NCBI RefSeq assembly: GCF_015665295.1
Contig: NZ_JADFAJ010000001.1
Location: forward strand, 1-64,000
Reading direction: 5' to 3'
Length of the DNA stretch: 64,000 nt
Origin: Maricaulis sp.
GTDB taxonomy: Bacteria > Pseudomonadota > Alphaproteobacteria > Caulobacterales > Maricaulaceae
Numbering within the stretch: the stretch's first letter is position 1; each line of letters opens with the position of its first letter. Under the pieces are notes generated by a model. It was not told the origin of the DNA and made no database searches. It saw only the letters and a program-made list of their open reading frames with translations. The position numbers were made by a program, and so were the translations under genes. Shown here one piece after another: positions 34,678-44,114 of this stretch.

Positions 34678-36096
34678 ATGGCTGACGATATCCCCGAGAC
34701 CGCGCCGACGAAATCCTCCAGTGCGATGTGGGGAGGCCGTTTTTCAGCCGGCCCGTCCGCCGTCATGGAAGCCATCAACGCGTCGATCGATGTCGATCAA
34801 CGCATGGCGGATCAGGATATTGATGGTTCCCTGGCCCACAGCCGAATGTTGGCCGCTACGGGGGTAATTTCAAGCGAGGATGCTGCGGCGATCCAGCGCG
34901 GGCTGGAACAGGTGCGTTCGGAGATCCATGCCGGCGACTTCCCGTGGTCGAAAGCGCTTGAAGACGTTCACATGAATGTCGAGGCGCGGCTGAAGGCGAT
35001 TATCGGCGAACCGGCCGGCCGGCTACACACGGCACGCTCTCGCAATGACCAGGTCGCCACCGATTTCCGCCTTTGGCTGCGCGATGCCTGCGACCGGATC
35101 GACGCCATGCTGGCCGCCTACCAGACCGCGCTGGTCCAGCAGGCCGAGACCCATGCCGACCAGGTCATGCCCGGCTTCACCCATCTGCAGACCGCCCAGC
35201 CGGTCTCGCTCGGTCACCACCTTCTGAGCTATGTCGAAGTCGCCCAGCGCGATCGCGGCCGCTTCGCCGATGCCCGCAAGCGTCTCAATGAGAGCCCGCT
35301 CGGCTGTGCGGCGCTGGCCGGGACCGCCTTCCCGATCGACCGCGAGATGACGGCGAAGGCACTGGGCTTTGATCGTCCCATGGCCAACTCGCTCGACGGG
35401 GTCGCCGCGCGCGACTTCGCACTGGAAGTCCTGTCGGCCGCCGCCATCTGCGCGGTGAACCTGTCGCGCTTCGCCGAGGAGATCGTGTTGTGGTGCACGC
35501 GTCGTTTCGGCTTTGCCACCTTGTCGGACGCCTGGTCGACCGGTTCTTCCATCATGCCGCAAAAGCGCAATCCGGACGCCGCCGAACTGGTGCGCGCCAA
35601 GCCGGGCCGCATCATTGGCTCGCTGACCGGCCTGCTGACCGTGGTGAAGGGCCTGCCGCTGGCCTATTCCAAGGATCTGCAGGAGGACAAGGCACCGGTC
35701 TTCCAGGCGATTGACGATCTCGAGCTGGCCCTGCTCTCGATGGCCGGCATGGCGGCCGACCTCACCTTTTTCCCGGCCGCACTCGAAGAGGCCGCCGGCG
35801 AAGCCTATTCCGATGCCACAGACCTGGCGGACTATGTGGTGCGCGAACTGGGCAAGCCCTTCCGCGATGCACACCATATCTCCGGCTCCATCGTCAAACT
35901 GGCCGAGGCCAAAGGCGTGCCGCTGTCACTGCTGCCGCTGGCCGACATGCAAAGCGTCGAGCCGGCTATCGACGACAGCGTGTTTTCGGTGTTGAGTGCG
36001 CGAGCCTCGATGTCGAGCCGCACCAGTTTCGGCGGCACATCGCCGGTGCGGGTTCGTGAACAGGTCGCGGTCTGGAAAGACCGCCTGGGATGCTGA
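34678..36096 (+). CDS. argH: Argininosuccinate lyase
   Basis: 472 residues of the fumarase/aspartase superfamily, splitting argininosuccinate into arginine and fumarate. [21 protein letters not shown] at the start, [35 protein letters not shown] and the signature [20 protein letters not shown] are all present. It is followed by lptM. Confidence 0.96.
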   Translation: MADDIPETAPTKSSSAMWGGRFSAGPSAVMEAINASIDVDQRMADQDIDGSLAHSRMLAATGVISSEDAAAIQRGLEQVRSEIHAGDFPWSKALEDVHMNVEARLKAIIGEPAGRLHTARSRNDQVATDFRLWLRDACDRIDAMLAAYQTALVQQAETHADQVMPGFTHLQTAQPVSLGHHLLSYVEVAQRDRGRFADARKRLNESPLGCAALAGTAFPIDREMTAKALGFDRPMANSLDGVAARDFALEVLSAAAICAVNLSRFAEEIVLWCTRRFGFATLSDAWSTGSSIMPQKRNPDAAELVRAKPGRIIGSLTGLLTVVKGLPLAYSKDLQEDKAPVFQAIDDLELALLSMAGMAADLTFFPAALEEAAGEAYSDATDLADYVVRELGKPFRDAHHISGSIVKLAEAKGVPLSLLPLADMQSVEPAIDDSVFSVLSARASMSSRTSFGGTSPVRVREQVAVWKDRLGC

Positions 36097-36107
36097 AAGG
36101 AATTGCG

Positions 36108-36245
36108 ATGAAACGTCTGGCCAGCCTCACCCTTGTTGTCCTCAGCGCGCTCGCCGTGGCCGCCTGTGGCCTGCGCGGAAACCTGGAACGTCCCGACCCG
36201 CTTTGGGGCGACCGGCCACCGGCCGAAGAGGATGCCGGCGAGTAA
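36108..36245 (+). CDS. lptM: LptM-like small lipoprotein
   Basis: 45 residues, below the ORF-track cut-off. AAGGAA precedes the ATG. The sequence MKRLASLTLVVLSALAVAAC|GLRGNLERPDPLWG has a signal peptide, lipobox and the CG.RG.L..P pattern of LptM/YifL, a lipoprotein that helps LptD mature in the LPS export complex. Its place directly after argH is conserved in many proteobacteria. Confidence 0.85.
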   Translation: MKRLASLTLVVLSALAVAACGLRGNLERPDPLWGDRPPAEEDAGE

Positions 36246-36326
36246 GCCCGGCCATCCGGCACGGCTCACCAAAGTGTAATGCATCCGGGCCTCGTTATTC
36301 CGGACCGCCGTGATAGTTTTGCCCGA

Positions 36327-38876
36327 ATGCGTCCTACCTCCTTGATCCTCGCCTGGTTTGCGCTCGTTTGGGAGCGCTCTGTTCCGGTCATCTGGCCGGG
36401 GCTGGCCTGGATCGTCTCCTATCTGATCCTGTCCCTGCTGGGCAGCTGGGATCTGCTGGGCGACCCCTGGCGCGCGATCTACGTGCTCTCCAGCTTTGGC
36501 CTCGCCGTCTGGTTGACCCGGCCCGGCCTGCGCCAGTTCGCCTGGCCCGATGCGGACGACATGGCGCGCCGTGTCGAGACCGATTCGGGAATTGCGGCCC
36601 GGCCCCACGAAGCCCTCACCGACCGGCCGAGCGATACAGACGCCATCGCCCTTCGCGTCTGGGACGAACACCGGCGCCGCATGGCGGAAAAGCTGAAATC
36701 CGCCCGCGCACGTCGGCCGCACGCCGCCTGGGCCCGTCATGACAGCTATGCGGTGCGCGGCATGCTCGCACTGGGTCTGGCGGTCAGCTGGCTTGTCGCC
36801 GGTCCGGCCGCCCGCGATCGGGTCGGTGAAGCCTTCTCCCTGACCCCGATCATCGCCGGCGGCGAAACCCTCTCCATCGACGCCTGGATCGACCCGCCCG
36901 CCTATACCGGACGCGCGCCGATCTTCCTCGCCGCCGACAGCCGCGACGCGGTCGTGCCCGCCGGCTCTACCTTTGTTGCGCGGATTGCCGGCTCCCGCCG
37001 CCAGCCGCGCCTCACCCTGCGAGACAGCGACGGGAGCCAACGGGCTGACGGCAATGAAATCGGCGACAGTGTCTGGGAAATCCGGCAGCCGGTTGACCGC
37101 GACTCCACCCTGCGTCTCGCCGCGCCGGGTACCCGCGAGACCTGGTCGATCAGCGTCACGCCGGACACCGCGCCGCGCGTGCGACTGACCGCCGTACCGG
37201 ACTCGACCGCGGCCGGCGAACTCGATCTCGATTTCACCGTCACCGATGATTACGGCGCCACCGGCTTTGCGCTGGAACTCCGTGAAGAAAACGCTAGCGA
37301 TGGCTGGCAGACGCTGGAGATCGAAACCACGGCCGTCATGCCTGGCGCCAGCGATGATGCCATGTCGGTCCTGCTCGAAACGGCGCGTCATCCGCTGGCC
37401 GGGAGCCGGGTCGAGATCCGCATGGTTGCCACCGATGCCGCCGGTAATGTCGGCCGGTCTCCCGAACTGGGCATCACACTTCCGGCCCGCGTCTTCCTTG
37501 ACGCGCTGGCCCGCGCCGTGGCCGAACAGCGCCGCAACGTCATGGCGTCCGACGCCGCTTACGCCCCCCTCGATGAACCGGCGCCAATGTATGCCGAGGA
37601 CATCCCCGCCGGTCCCGCCTATTTCACGGAAAACCCGGCCCGCCGGATCGAACGGGCGCCGGAAGGCCTGCAGCAGGTCGCCCGCGGTCTCGCCGCGATT
37701 TCCGATGCACCGGAATATTTTTTCGACGATCAGATCGTCTATCTCGGTCTGCGCGAAGCCCTGCACCGACTGCGCCGCCAGCGCGACCAGGCCGCGCTGG
37801 GCGATCTCGAGGGCGATCTCTGGCAGATCGCCCTGCGCGCCGAGCTGGGCTCCCTGGCTGATGCCGAGGCGGCGCTGCGCGCCGCCGAACGGGCCCTGAT
37901 GGAAGCGCTCGCCCGCGGGGCCGACGAAACCGAACTCGCCGCCCTGTTCGAGGCCTATCAGGAAGCGATGCAGAACTATATGGCGGCGATGGCCCGCGAA
38001 GCGGCCGAGGAAGGCGATTTTGCCGAGGGTGGCCAGGGGCCGAGTCTCAATTCCGAAGGTCTGCAGGAAATGCTCGACGCGCTTCGCGATGCGGCCGAGC
38101 TGGGCAATACCGCCGATGCCCGCCAGGCCCTAGCGGCCCTGTCTGAAATGCTCCGCAACATGCAGATGCAACTGGGCCAGGGCCAAGGCGAAGGCCAGCA
38201 GGACGACCCGATCTCAGAAGCGATCGCTCGCGCCCTCGAAGAGCTGGGCGAGGTCATCGGCGAACAACGCAATCTCCAGGACCAGACTTTCGGTCTGTCC
38301 CAGGAAGAGGGCGGCTCGGGCCAGCCGCAATCTGGGACTTCCGGCCAGCAGCAACAGGGCCAGCAGTCCGGCAACGGCCCCCAGACCCTGGCGGAGAACC
38401 AGAGCGGCGGCGGCCAGAGTGCCCAGGCCCTCGCTGACGCCCAGGGCCAGCTGGCCCAGCGTTTCTCGGAGTCTGCCGACGCCCTGCCCGGTCAGAGTGA
38501 TGACGCGCTTGGCGGTGCCGGCGAAGCCATGCGCCAGGCCGAAGAAGCCCTGCGCAATGGCGATACCGAAGGCGCCCTCGCCGCCCAGGAAGATGCTTTG
38601 GCCGATCTGCGCTCGGGCGCCGAACAACTGGCGCGGGAACTGCTCGAACGCATGCAGGAAAACAGCGGCCAGATGGGCGAGGGCGAGGACAATCGCGACC
38701 CGCTGGGCCGTCCCGCCGAAGGCGCCTTTGCCGATGGATCTGGCGTTGAAGTCCCGGACGAGATGAGCCGGGCCCGGGCCCGTGACATCCTGGAAGAATT
38801 GCGTCGCCGCGCCGCCGAAGCCGGTCGCCCGCAGGAAGAACTCGACTATATCGAACGCCTGCTCGACCGGTTCTGA
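36327..38876 (+). CDS. TIGR02302/DUF4175 family membrane protein
   Basis: About 849 residues. Two or three N-terminal membrane helices (LAWIVSYLILSLLGSWDLL, AIYVLSSFGLAVWL, GMLALGLAVSWLVAG) are followed by the DUF4175 domain (RVETDSGIAARPHEALTDRPS, IDPPAYTGRAPIFL). A long helical region then leads to a Gln/Gly-rich low-complexity stretch (QGQGEGQQDD, SGQQQQGQQSGNGPQ) and a final coiled segment. The ATG at 36327 is preferred over the track start. Function unknown; it is conserved in alphaproteobacteria and is often next to lysA and argH. Confidence 0.87.
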   Translation: MRPTSLILAWFALVWERSVPVIWPGLAWIVSYLILSLLGSWDLLGDPWRAIYVLSSFGLAVWLTRPGLRQFAWPDADDMARRVETDSGIAARPHEALTDRPSDTDAIALRVWDEHRRRMAEKLKSARARRPHAAWARHDSYAVRGMLALGLAVSWLVAGPAARDRVGEAFSLTPIIAGGETLSIDAWIDPPAYTGRAPIFLAADSRDAVVPAGSTFVARIAGSRRQPRLTLRDSDGSQRADGNEIGDSVWEIRQPVDRDSTLRLAAPGTRETWSISVTPDTAPRVRLTAVPDSTAAGELDLDFTVTDDYGATGFALELREENASDGWQTLEIETTAVMPGASDDAMSVLLETARHPLAGSRVEIRMVATDAAGNVGRSPELGITLPARVFLDALARAVAEQRRNVMASDAAYAPLDEPAPMYAEDIPAGPAYFTENPARRIERAPEGLQQVARGLAAISDAPEYFFDDQIVYLGLREALHRLRRQRDQAALGDLEGDLWQIALRAELGSLADAEAALRAAERALMEALARGADETELAALFEAYQEAMQNYMAAMAREAAEEGDFAEGGQGPSLNSEGLQEMLDALRDAAELGNTADARQALAALSEMLRNMQMQLGQGQGEGQQDDPISEAIARALEELGEVIGEQRNLQDQTFGLSQEEGGSGQPQSGTSGQQQQGQQSGNGPQTLAENQSGGGQSAQALADAQGQLAQRFSESADALPGQSDDALGGAGEAMRQAEEALRNGDTEGALAAQEDALADLRSGAEQLARELLERMQENSGQMGEGEDNRDPLGRPAEGAFADGSGVEVPDEMSRARARDILEELRRRAAEAGRPQEELDYIERLLDRF

Positions 38877-38903
38877 TTGTCAGGACTGCGACCGGGCGAG
38901 CGC

Positions 38904-39878
38904 TCAGTGATGTCCCGTCTCAGCAGGCTCGGACGCTGCGTGCTGGTCTGCCGGAGCATGATGCTCGGCCGCCGGCACGTGATCCTCGGCCCCGACAAGG
39001 CCGGTCTGCGGCGCATGCGATGCCTCGACGCTGGCGTCGTGCGCAGTCGGATTGGCATGGCCAGCCTCGACCCCGGAACCGTGATCATCTCCGGTCGCCG
39101 GCCCATGCTCCGGCCCGTGCTCCGGCCCGTGCTCCGGCGTGTGGCCGGTGTCAGCATCATGAGAGGCCGCGCCCGTATTGCCGTGCGACGGGGTCGCCAT
39201 CAGCACGACTTCGACCTCAATCGCTTCCGGCGGCGGATCGGACACAACGGTGCGGAAATCCTGGCGACGACCGGCGCCGAGGCGACCGGCCGGCATGGAG
39301 ATGGTCCATTCCAGGACCGCTTCGCCGTGCGCGTCGCGCAGGATGGCGCGCAGCCCGGGAATCGCGCGGGCCCGGCGATCAAAATTGTGGATGTCGCCCG
39401 AGACGACCAGAAGCGGGACACCATGATCGACCTCGCGGGTGACCTCCAACTCGCCGACATCATAGCCCCACGGATTGACCGAGGCGCCGACAGCGGCATA
39501 GGCCGAGGACGCGCGCGGCCACAGGGTCACGACATCAACGCGGAATATCCAGGCGCAGACAAACAGCACCGTACAGGCCGCGAGCAGACCGCCCCAGGCA
39601 CCGCCGGCTGCAGCGGCTGACAGGGTGCGTCGCTTCTTTTCCTGGCGCTCGCGGAAGGCCGTGTGGACTTTTTTCTCTCCGGCCGTCTCGTCCACCGGGT
39701 CTTCCGGTTTGGCCGGCGGCGCGGGCTGCAGGCTTGGCAGATTGTCCGGATCCTCGACTTCGGCGGTCCAGACATGACCGCAGGACGCGCAGCGCACACG
39801 ACGTCCATTCGTGCCAATCGCATTGGGATTGGCACGGTAACGCGTGGTACATGACGGACAGCTGAGTACTATGCTCAT
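38904..39878 (-). CDS. Zinc-ribbon membrane protein with His-rich tail
   Basis: 324 residues. The N-terminal MJ0042-type zinc ribbon is LSCPSCTTRYRANPNAIGTNGRRVRCASCGHVW. One membrane helix (GGLLAACTVLFVCAWIF) follows a charged linker. The DUF3426-like periplasmic domain includes VSGDIHNFDRRARAIPGLRAILRDAHGEAVLEWTI. The last 90 residues are a low-complexity His/Glu/Ala tail with EHGPEHGPEHGP repeats encoded by 12-bp direct repeats. The tail may bind metal ions. It is divergent from ftsE, next to which such MJ0042 proteins often lie in alphaproteobacteria. Confidence 0.85.
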   Translation of the reverse strand: MSIVLSCPSCTTRYRANPNAIGTNGRRVRCASCGHVWTAEVEDPDNLPSLQPAPPAKPEDPVDETAGEKKVHTAFRERQEKKRRTLSAAAAGGAWGGLLAACTVLFVCAWIFRVDVVTLWPRASSAYAAVGASVNPWGYDVGELEVTREVDHGVPLLVVSGDIHNFDRRARAIPGLRAILRDAHGEAVLEWTISMPAGRLGAGRRQDFRTVVSDPPPEAIEVEVVLMATPSHGNTGAASHDADTGHTPEHGPEHGPEHGPATGDDHGSGVEAGHANPTAHDASVEASHAPQTGLVGAEDHVPAAEHHAPADQHAASEPAETGHH

Positions 39879-39960
39879 ATGAGTCGTCTACACATCTTCT
39901 TCGGCTCACCCGTGCCCATGGAGGATTTCCATCGTTTCGAGTTCAACCCAGTCGCCGCAC

Positions 39961-40785
39961 ATGGACCCGGAGCCGGTGATCCGCTTCGACAATGTCGGCA
40001 TGCGGTATGGCCGGGGACCCGAGATTCTGCGCGATTTGTCTTTTGATTTACCACGCGGTTCTTTCCAATTCCTCACCGGCCCGTCCGGCGCCGGCAAAAC
40101 CTCGCTTCTGCGGCTGATCTATCTGGCGGCGAAGCCATCGCGCGGGCTGATCAGCTATTTCGGGCGCGACGCCGCGACCCTGCCGCGCAATGAGTTGCCG
40201 GACCTGCGGCGGCGGGTCGGCGTGGTGTTCCAGGAGTTCCGCCTGCTCGGCCACATGAATGTCTTCGACAATGTCGCGCTGCCATTGCGGGTCGCAGGCC
40301 GCAAGCGCGCCGACTATGCCGAGGACGTCGCCGAATTGCTGACCTGGGTCGGTCTCGGCGACAAGATGAACGCCCTGCCCGCAACCCTGTCGGGCGGTGA
40401 GCAACAACGTGTCGCCATCGCCCGCGCGGTTGTCGGCCAGCCGGAAGTCCTGATCGCCGACGAACCGACCGGCAATGTCGATCCGGAAATGGGCATGCGC
40501 CTGCTGCGTCTGTTCGCCGAGCTCAACAAGCTGGGCACGACCATCATTATCGCCACCCATGATCTGCAGCTGGTGCGCATGCTCGACGCGCCGGTGATGA
40601 CACTGTCGAACGGGCATCTGCACATCCGTCCGCCCCGCAGCGAACGCCTGCGCATGCAGGAGGCGGCAGAGGCGGAAGCCGAAGCAGACCGGATCGCAGC
40701 GGCGCCGGCGGCGGCGGCCCCGCGCAGCAGTGTCGACCCGCAGGCCAGCGATGACGACACGGATCCGGGGCAGAGCGATGACTAA
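39961..40785 (+). CDS. ftsE: Cell division ATP-binding protein FtsE
   Basis: 274 residues, ABC ATPase. Walker A GPSGAGKTSLLRL, signature LSGGEQQRVAIARA, Walker B VLIADEPTGNVD, H-loop ATHD. With FtsX it controls peptidoglycan amidases at the division site. A C-terminal extension of about 45 residues, rich in Ala/Glu then Asp/Ser, goes beyond the E. coli protein length. It overlaps ftsX by 8 bp. Confidence 0.94.
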   Translation: MDPEPVIRFDNVGMRYGRGPEILRDLSFDLPRGSFQFLTGPSGAGKTSLLRLIYLAAKPSRGLISYFGRDAATLPRNELPDLRRRVGVVFQEFRLLGHMNVFDNVALPLRVAGRKRADYAEDVAELLTWVGLGDKMNALPATLSGGEQQRVAIARAVVGQPEVLIADEPTGNVDPEMGMRLLRLFAELNKLGTTIIIATHDLQLVRMLDAPVMTLSNGHLHIRPPRSERLRMQEAAEAEAEADRIAAAPAAAAPRSSVDPQASDDDTDPGQSDD

Positions 40786-41683
40786 CCCCATCCCCAAGCC
40801 GCCGTCCGGTGGCAATGGCCGCTTGCTGCCGCCCGATGCCGGGCGTGACCGGCCGCTCTTCGTGGTCGCCGCCATCCTCGTTTTCCTGGCCTGTATCGCA
40901 GGCCTGGGCGCGCGCGGTGCCTGGTTGCAGGCGCAGCGCTGGACGACTGACCTGGAAACCTCGCTGACCATCCAGGTGCGCCCGGCCGAGGGCCGCGACG
41001 CCGAGGCCGATGCCGATCGCGCTGCCGCGCTGACCCGCGCCATGCCCGGCGTCGAACAGGCCACCTCAAGGGGTCGCGATCATGCGCTGGCCCTGCTCAC
41101 GCCCTGGCTGGGCGAAGGCAATCTGCCCGACGACCTTCCGCTGCCGCTTCTGGTCGACGTGCGGACCCGGTCCGGCGTGACCATCGACACGGCTGCCTTG
41201 CAGGCGCAACTCGATGCCGAAGGCATGGCCGCGCGCATTGATGATCATGGCCGCTGGGCCAATGCGGTGCGACGCGCGGCCGGTACAGCCCAGGCCCTTG
41301 GTCTCGGCCTGCTCGCCCTTCTGGCCGGCGCCGCGGCGGCGGTGATCGCCTTTGCCGCCCGGGCCAGCCTTGCGGCGCGGCTGGATGTCATCGACGCCCT
41401 GCACCTGTGCGGAGCCGAGGACCGGTTCATCGCCGGCCTGTTCCAAAGGCGTTTTTTCATGCTGGGGCTGAAGGCCGGCGTTGCAGGCGCCGTGTTTGCC
41501 GGACTGGTCTCGCTTCTCGTGAGCCTGGGTGACGCGCCCGCCGACATGGCATTCTTCCTGCCGCAATGGGCATCGGATCCGTTCGAGTTTGTCTTGCTTG
41601 CCTGTGCACCGGTCCTGGCCGGGCTGACTGCGGCGATCTCGGCGCGTCTGGCGGTCGCCTCCGATTTGCGGGGGCGCTGGTGA
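40778..41683 (+). CDS. ftsX: Cell division protein FtsX
   Basis: About 301 residues. A first membrane helix (PLFVVAAILVFLACIAGLGARGAWL), a periplasmic domain with ALTRAMPGVEQATSRGRDHALALLTPWLG and ADGMAARIDDHGRW-like sequence, then three more helices. This is the FtsX topology, with HLCGAEDRFIAGLFQRRFF in the cytoplasmic loop. The ATG at 40778 overlaps the ftsE stop by 8 bp; the track start at 40730 lies deep in ftsE. Confidence 0.93.
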   Translation: MTNPIPKPPSGGNGRLLPPDAGRDRPLFVVAAILVFLACIAGLGARGAWLQAQRWTTDLETSLTIQVRPAEGRDAEADADRAAALTRAMPGVEQATSRGRDHALALLTPWLGEGNLPDDLPLPLLVDVRTRSGVTIDTAALQAQLDAEGMAARIDDHGRWANAVRRAAGTAQALGLGLLALLAGAAAAVIAFAARASLAARLDVIDALHLCGAEDRFIAGLFQRRFFMLGLKAGVAGAVFAGLVSLLVSLGDAPADMAFFLPQWASDPFEFVLLACAPVLAGLTAAISARLAVASDLRGRW

Positions 41684-41779
41684 TCGACCATAAATCCGCC
41701 TGTTTCAGACATGAGGCTCGAGCGTGGTGAGGGTTCCAGCAACCGGCCGGGAAATGCACCGGTCAGTCGGGAGGGCGGT

Positions 41780-42367
41780 ATGAAGCGGAGCTGGTTCTGG
41801 CTGCGCGGCCTGTGCTTCGTGATCGTGCTGGTCAGTGCGATCGGCTTTGCCGACTATGCCGGCAAGGTGGTGGGCTTTGACTTGCCTGACGAGACGATCT
41901 CGGCTGATGCCATCATCGTTCTCACCGGGGATGCCGGCCGCCTGGCAGCGGGAGGCCAGCTGCTGCACGCCGGACGCGCCAGCCAGTTGATGATTACCGG
42001 CGTCCATCCCTCAGCGACCACCGCCGATATTCGCCGCCACACCGGGCTGGATGATGCAGCCTTCGGCTGTTGCGTCACGCTCGGTCGCGAGGCGAGCGAT
42101 ACGGTTGGCAATGCGCGCGAAGCGGCCGCCTATGTGCAGGCCAACGGCTATGATCGCTTGATCATCGTGACGTCAGACTATCATCTGCCGCGCAGCCTTC
42201 TGGAGTTTCGCAGCAACATGCCCGGCGTTGACCTCATCCCCTACCCGGTCCGCACACCGGCCCCCTGGCAGGATGTCCGCGGGCTGCGGCTCTGGCTCCA
42301 GGAATACGCAAAATACACCACGGTGCAGCTGCGCCATTCGCTGACCCCGACCGCGGAAGACGCCTGA
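41780..42367 (+). CDS. YdcF/DUF218 family membrane protein
   Basis: 195 residues with an N-terminal membrane helix (WFWLRGLCFVIVLVSAIGFADYAG) and the DUF218 Rossmann-like domain: ADAIIVLTGDAGRLAAGGQLLHAGRASQLMITGV, LGREASDTVGNAREAAAYV, RLIIVTSDYHLPRSLLEFR. Related to ElyC/SanA proteins affecting envelope carbohydrate. GGGAGGGCGG precedes the ATG at 41780. It overlaps plsC by 1 bp (TGATG) and follows ftsEX, a conserved alphaproteobacterial order. Confidence 0.9.
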   Translation: MKRSWFWLRGLCFVIVLVSAIGFADYAGKVVGFDLPDETISADAIIVLTGDAGRLAAGGQLLHAGRASQLMITGVHPSATTADIRRHTGLDDAAFGCCVTLGREASDTVGNAREAAAYVQANGYDRLIIVTSDYHLPRSLLEFRSNMPGVDLIPYPVRTPAPWQDVRGLRLWLQEYAKYTTVQLRHSLTPTAEDA

Positions 42368-43101
42368 TGCGCCTGTTGAGATCCCTGGTTTTCTACATCT
42401 GGATGTACGGCCTGATGGTGGTGTTCGGCGTGATCGGCACGCCGCTGCTGCTGGGGCCACGTCACTGGGCGCGCAAGATTCTGCGCGCCTATCTCAAAGC
42501 CCTCTGGTTCGGCATGCGCTTCATCCTCGGTGTGACCTTCGAGGTCCGCGGGCGCGAGCACCTGACGTCCGGCGGCGCCCTTGTTGCCTCCAAGCATATG
42601 AGCATGTGGGAGACCCTGGCCTTCTGGGAAATCCTGCCCGACCCCGCGATCATCCTGAAGAAGTCGCTGGTCTATATGCCCTTCTTCGGCTGGTTCGCGG
42701 TCAAGCTCGGCAATATCTCCATCGACCGCGACGGCGGCGGCAAGGCCCTCAAGGGCATGTTGCGCGACGCGGCCAGGCGCGGCGCCGAAAACCGCCAGGT
42801 CCTGATCTTTCCCGAAGGCACCCGTGTGCGTCCGGGCGAGGCTCCCGAGTTCAAACCCGGCATTGCCGGCCTCTACAAGTCGATGAACAAGCCCTGCATT
42901 CCGGTCGCGTTGAATTCCGGCGTGCACCTGGAGACCTATTGTGGCCTGCGCAAACCCGGCCTGATCGTGGTCGAGTTCCTTGAGCCGATCGCGCCGGGCC
43001 TCGACAAGGCCAGCTTCATGCGCGAGCTGCATGCGCGCATCAATCTGGCCACGGACGCCCTGCTCGCGGCTGACCCTGCGGCCGTCGAAAAAGAGATCTG
43101 A
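42367..43101 (+). CDS. plsC: 1-acyl-sn-glycerol-3-phosphate acyltransferase (PlsC)
   Basis: 244 residues. The acyltransferase motif appears as SKHMSMWETL (HX4E, a variant usual in this alphaproteobacterial group in place of HX4D). IFPEGTRVRPGE is motif III and KPCIPVALNSG motif IV. It makes phosphatidic acid at the inner membrane. Translationally coupled to the ydcF-like gene; the DUF2125 gene starts 3 bp after its stop. Confidence 0.92.
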   Translation: MRLLRSLVFYIWMYGLMVVFGVIGTPLLLGPRHWARKILRAYLKALWFGMRFILGVTFEVRGREHLTSGGALVASKHMSMWETLAFWEILPDPAIILKKSLVYMPFFGWFAVKLGNISIDRDGGGKALKGMLRDAARRGAENRQVLIFPEGTRVRPGEAPEFKPGIAGLYKSMNKPCIPVALNSGVHLETYCGLRKPGLIVVEFLEPIAPGLDKASFMRELHARINLATDALLAADPAAVEKEI

Positions 43102-43103
43102 TC

Positions 43104-44114
43104 ATGACCGGACGCTTGCGTTTCATCCTGCCGTTCGGCGCGATCCTGTTCGTTTTCCTGCTCTATTCCGTCTACTGGCTGTATGCCAGTACGCAGATCC
43201 GGGCTGCGGTCGAGACCTGGGTCACAGACCAGGAAGCCGCCGGTTATGTGATCGAGCGCGAGGCCCTGACCGTCACCGGATATCCCTATCGTTTCCAGAT
43301 CACCTTCCGCGCGCCGCACATCACGGCACCGCAGAGCGATGGTGGCTGGCATGCCGAGCTGGCAAGCCTGCAGGCACACGCCGTGCCCTATGACCTGTCA
43401 CACTGGATCGTGCGTTTCGAGGGACCGGCCTATCTGGACAATCTCAATGGCCCGGGCAGCCAGCTCGAGCTCGGCGCCGCCGATGCCCGCGTCAGCCTGG
43501 TCTACAATGAATCCGGCGAGACCGAACGTGTCGGCGCCGAACTGGTTGATTTCACGGTGCTGACCCGCGCCGGCGACGCGCCGGACGTGCAGTCGATCGG
43601 CACGCTTTTTCTCAACGGTATCGTCGAGGCCGACAACACGCTTCATGTCCGTGTCATGGCAGAGAATGTTGTCGCCGCGTCCGGCGTGCTGAGCCGCGAT
43701 GTCGAGCGCGCCTTCGGCGAGACGGTCGGCATGGCGCGCATGGATTTTTCAGTCACCGAGTGGTCCGCGCTCGCCCGCAATGCAGACGCCATGGCGTGGA
43801 GCCTGGCCGGGGGCCGTATGGACATTGCCGACGCCACCCTGCAGTGGGGACCGGCGGATCTGACAGCGGTCGGCGAATTCACCCTCGACCGCATGGCACG
43901 TCTCGATGGCCGCCTGTCGCTGCGCGTGACCGACCCGGACACGCTGGCCGAGGCCCTCGTCGATGCCCGGCTCATCCCGGAGCAGAATCGTGAAGCCCTG
44001 CGTGTTGCCGCCATGATGGCGCCTCGCGGACCGGAAGGCGTCTCCCTGCCCTTCCGTATTCGCGATGGTGGCGTCTATCTCGGACCGGCCCGACTGGGCG
44101 GACTCGGCGACTAG
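43104..44114 (+). CDS. DUF2125 family protein
   Basis: 336 residues. One N-terminal membrane helix (FILPFGAILFVFLLYSVYWLYAS) and a beta-rich periplasmic region matching DUF2125: GYVIEREALTVTGYPYRFQITFRAPHITAP, HAVPYDLSHWIVRFEGPA. The family, restricted to alphaproteobacteria and commonly next to plsC, has no known function; an AsmA-like envelope lipid role is conceivable. It is convergent with hisC, with a 4-bp stop overlap. Confidence 0.9.
   Translation: MTGRLRFILPFGAILFVFLLYSVYWLYASTQIRAAVETWVTDQEAAGYVIEREALTVTGYPYRFQITFRAPHITAPQSDGGWHAELASLQAHAVPYDLSHWIVRFEGPAYLDNLNGPGSQLELGAADARVSLVYNESGETERVGAELVDFTVLTRAGDAPDVQSIGTLFLNGIVEADNTLHVRVMAENVVAASGVLSRDVERAFGETVGMARMDFSVTEWSALARNADAMAWSLAGGRMDIADATLQWGPADLTAVGEFTLDRMARLDGRLSLRVTDPDTLAEALVDARLIPEQNREALRVAAMMAPRGPEGVSLPFRIRDGGVYLGPARLGGLGD

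Noticed and set aside
35832-37766. 644-aa minus-strand ORF
   Set aside because: Antisense to argH, lptM and the TIGR02302 gene; composition is that of a shadow frame.
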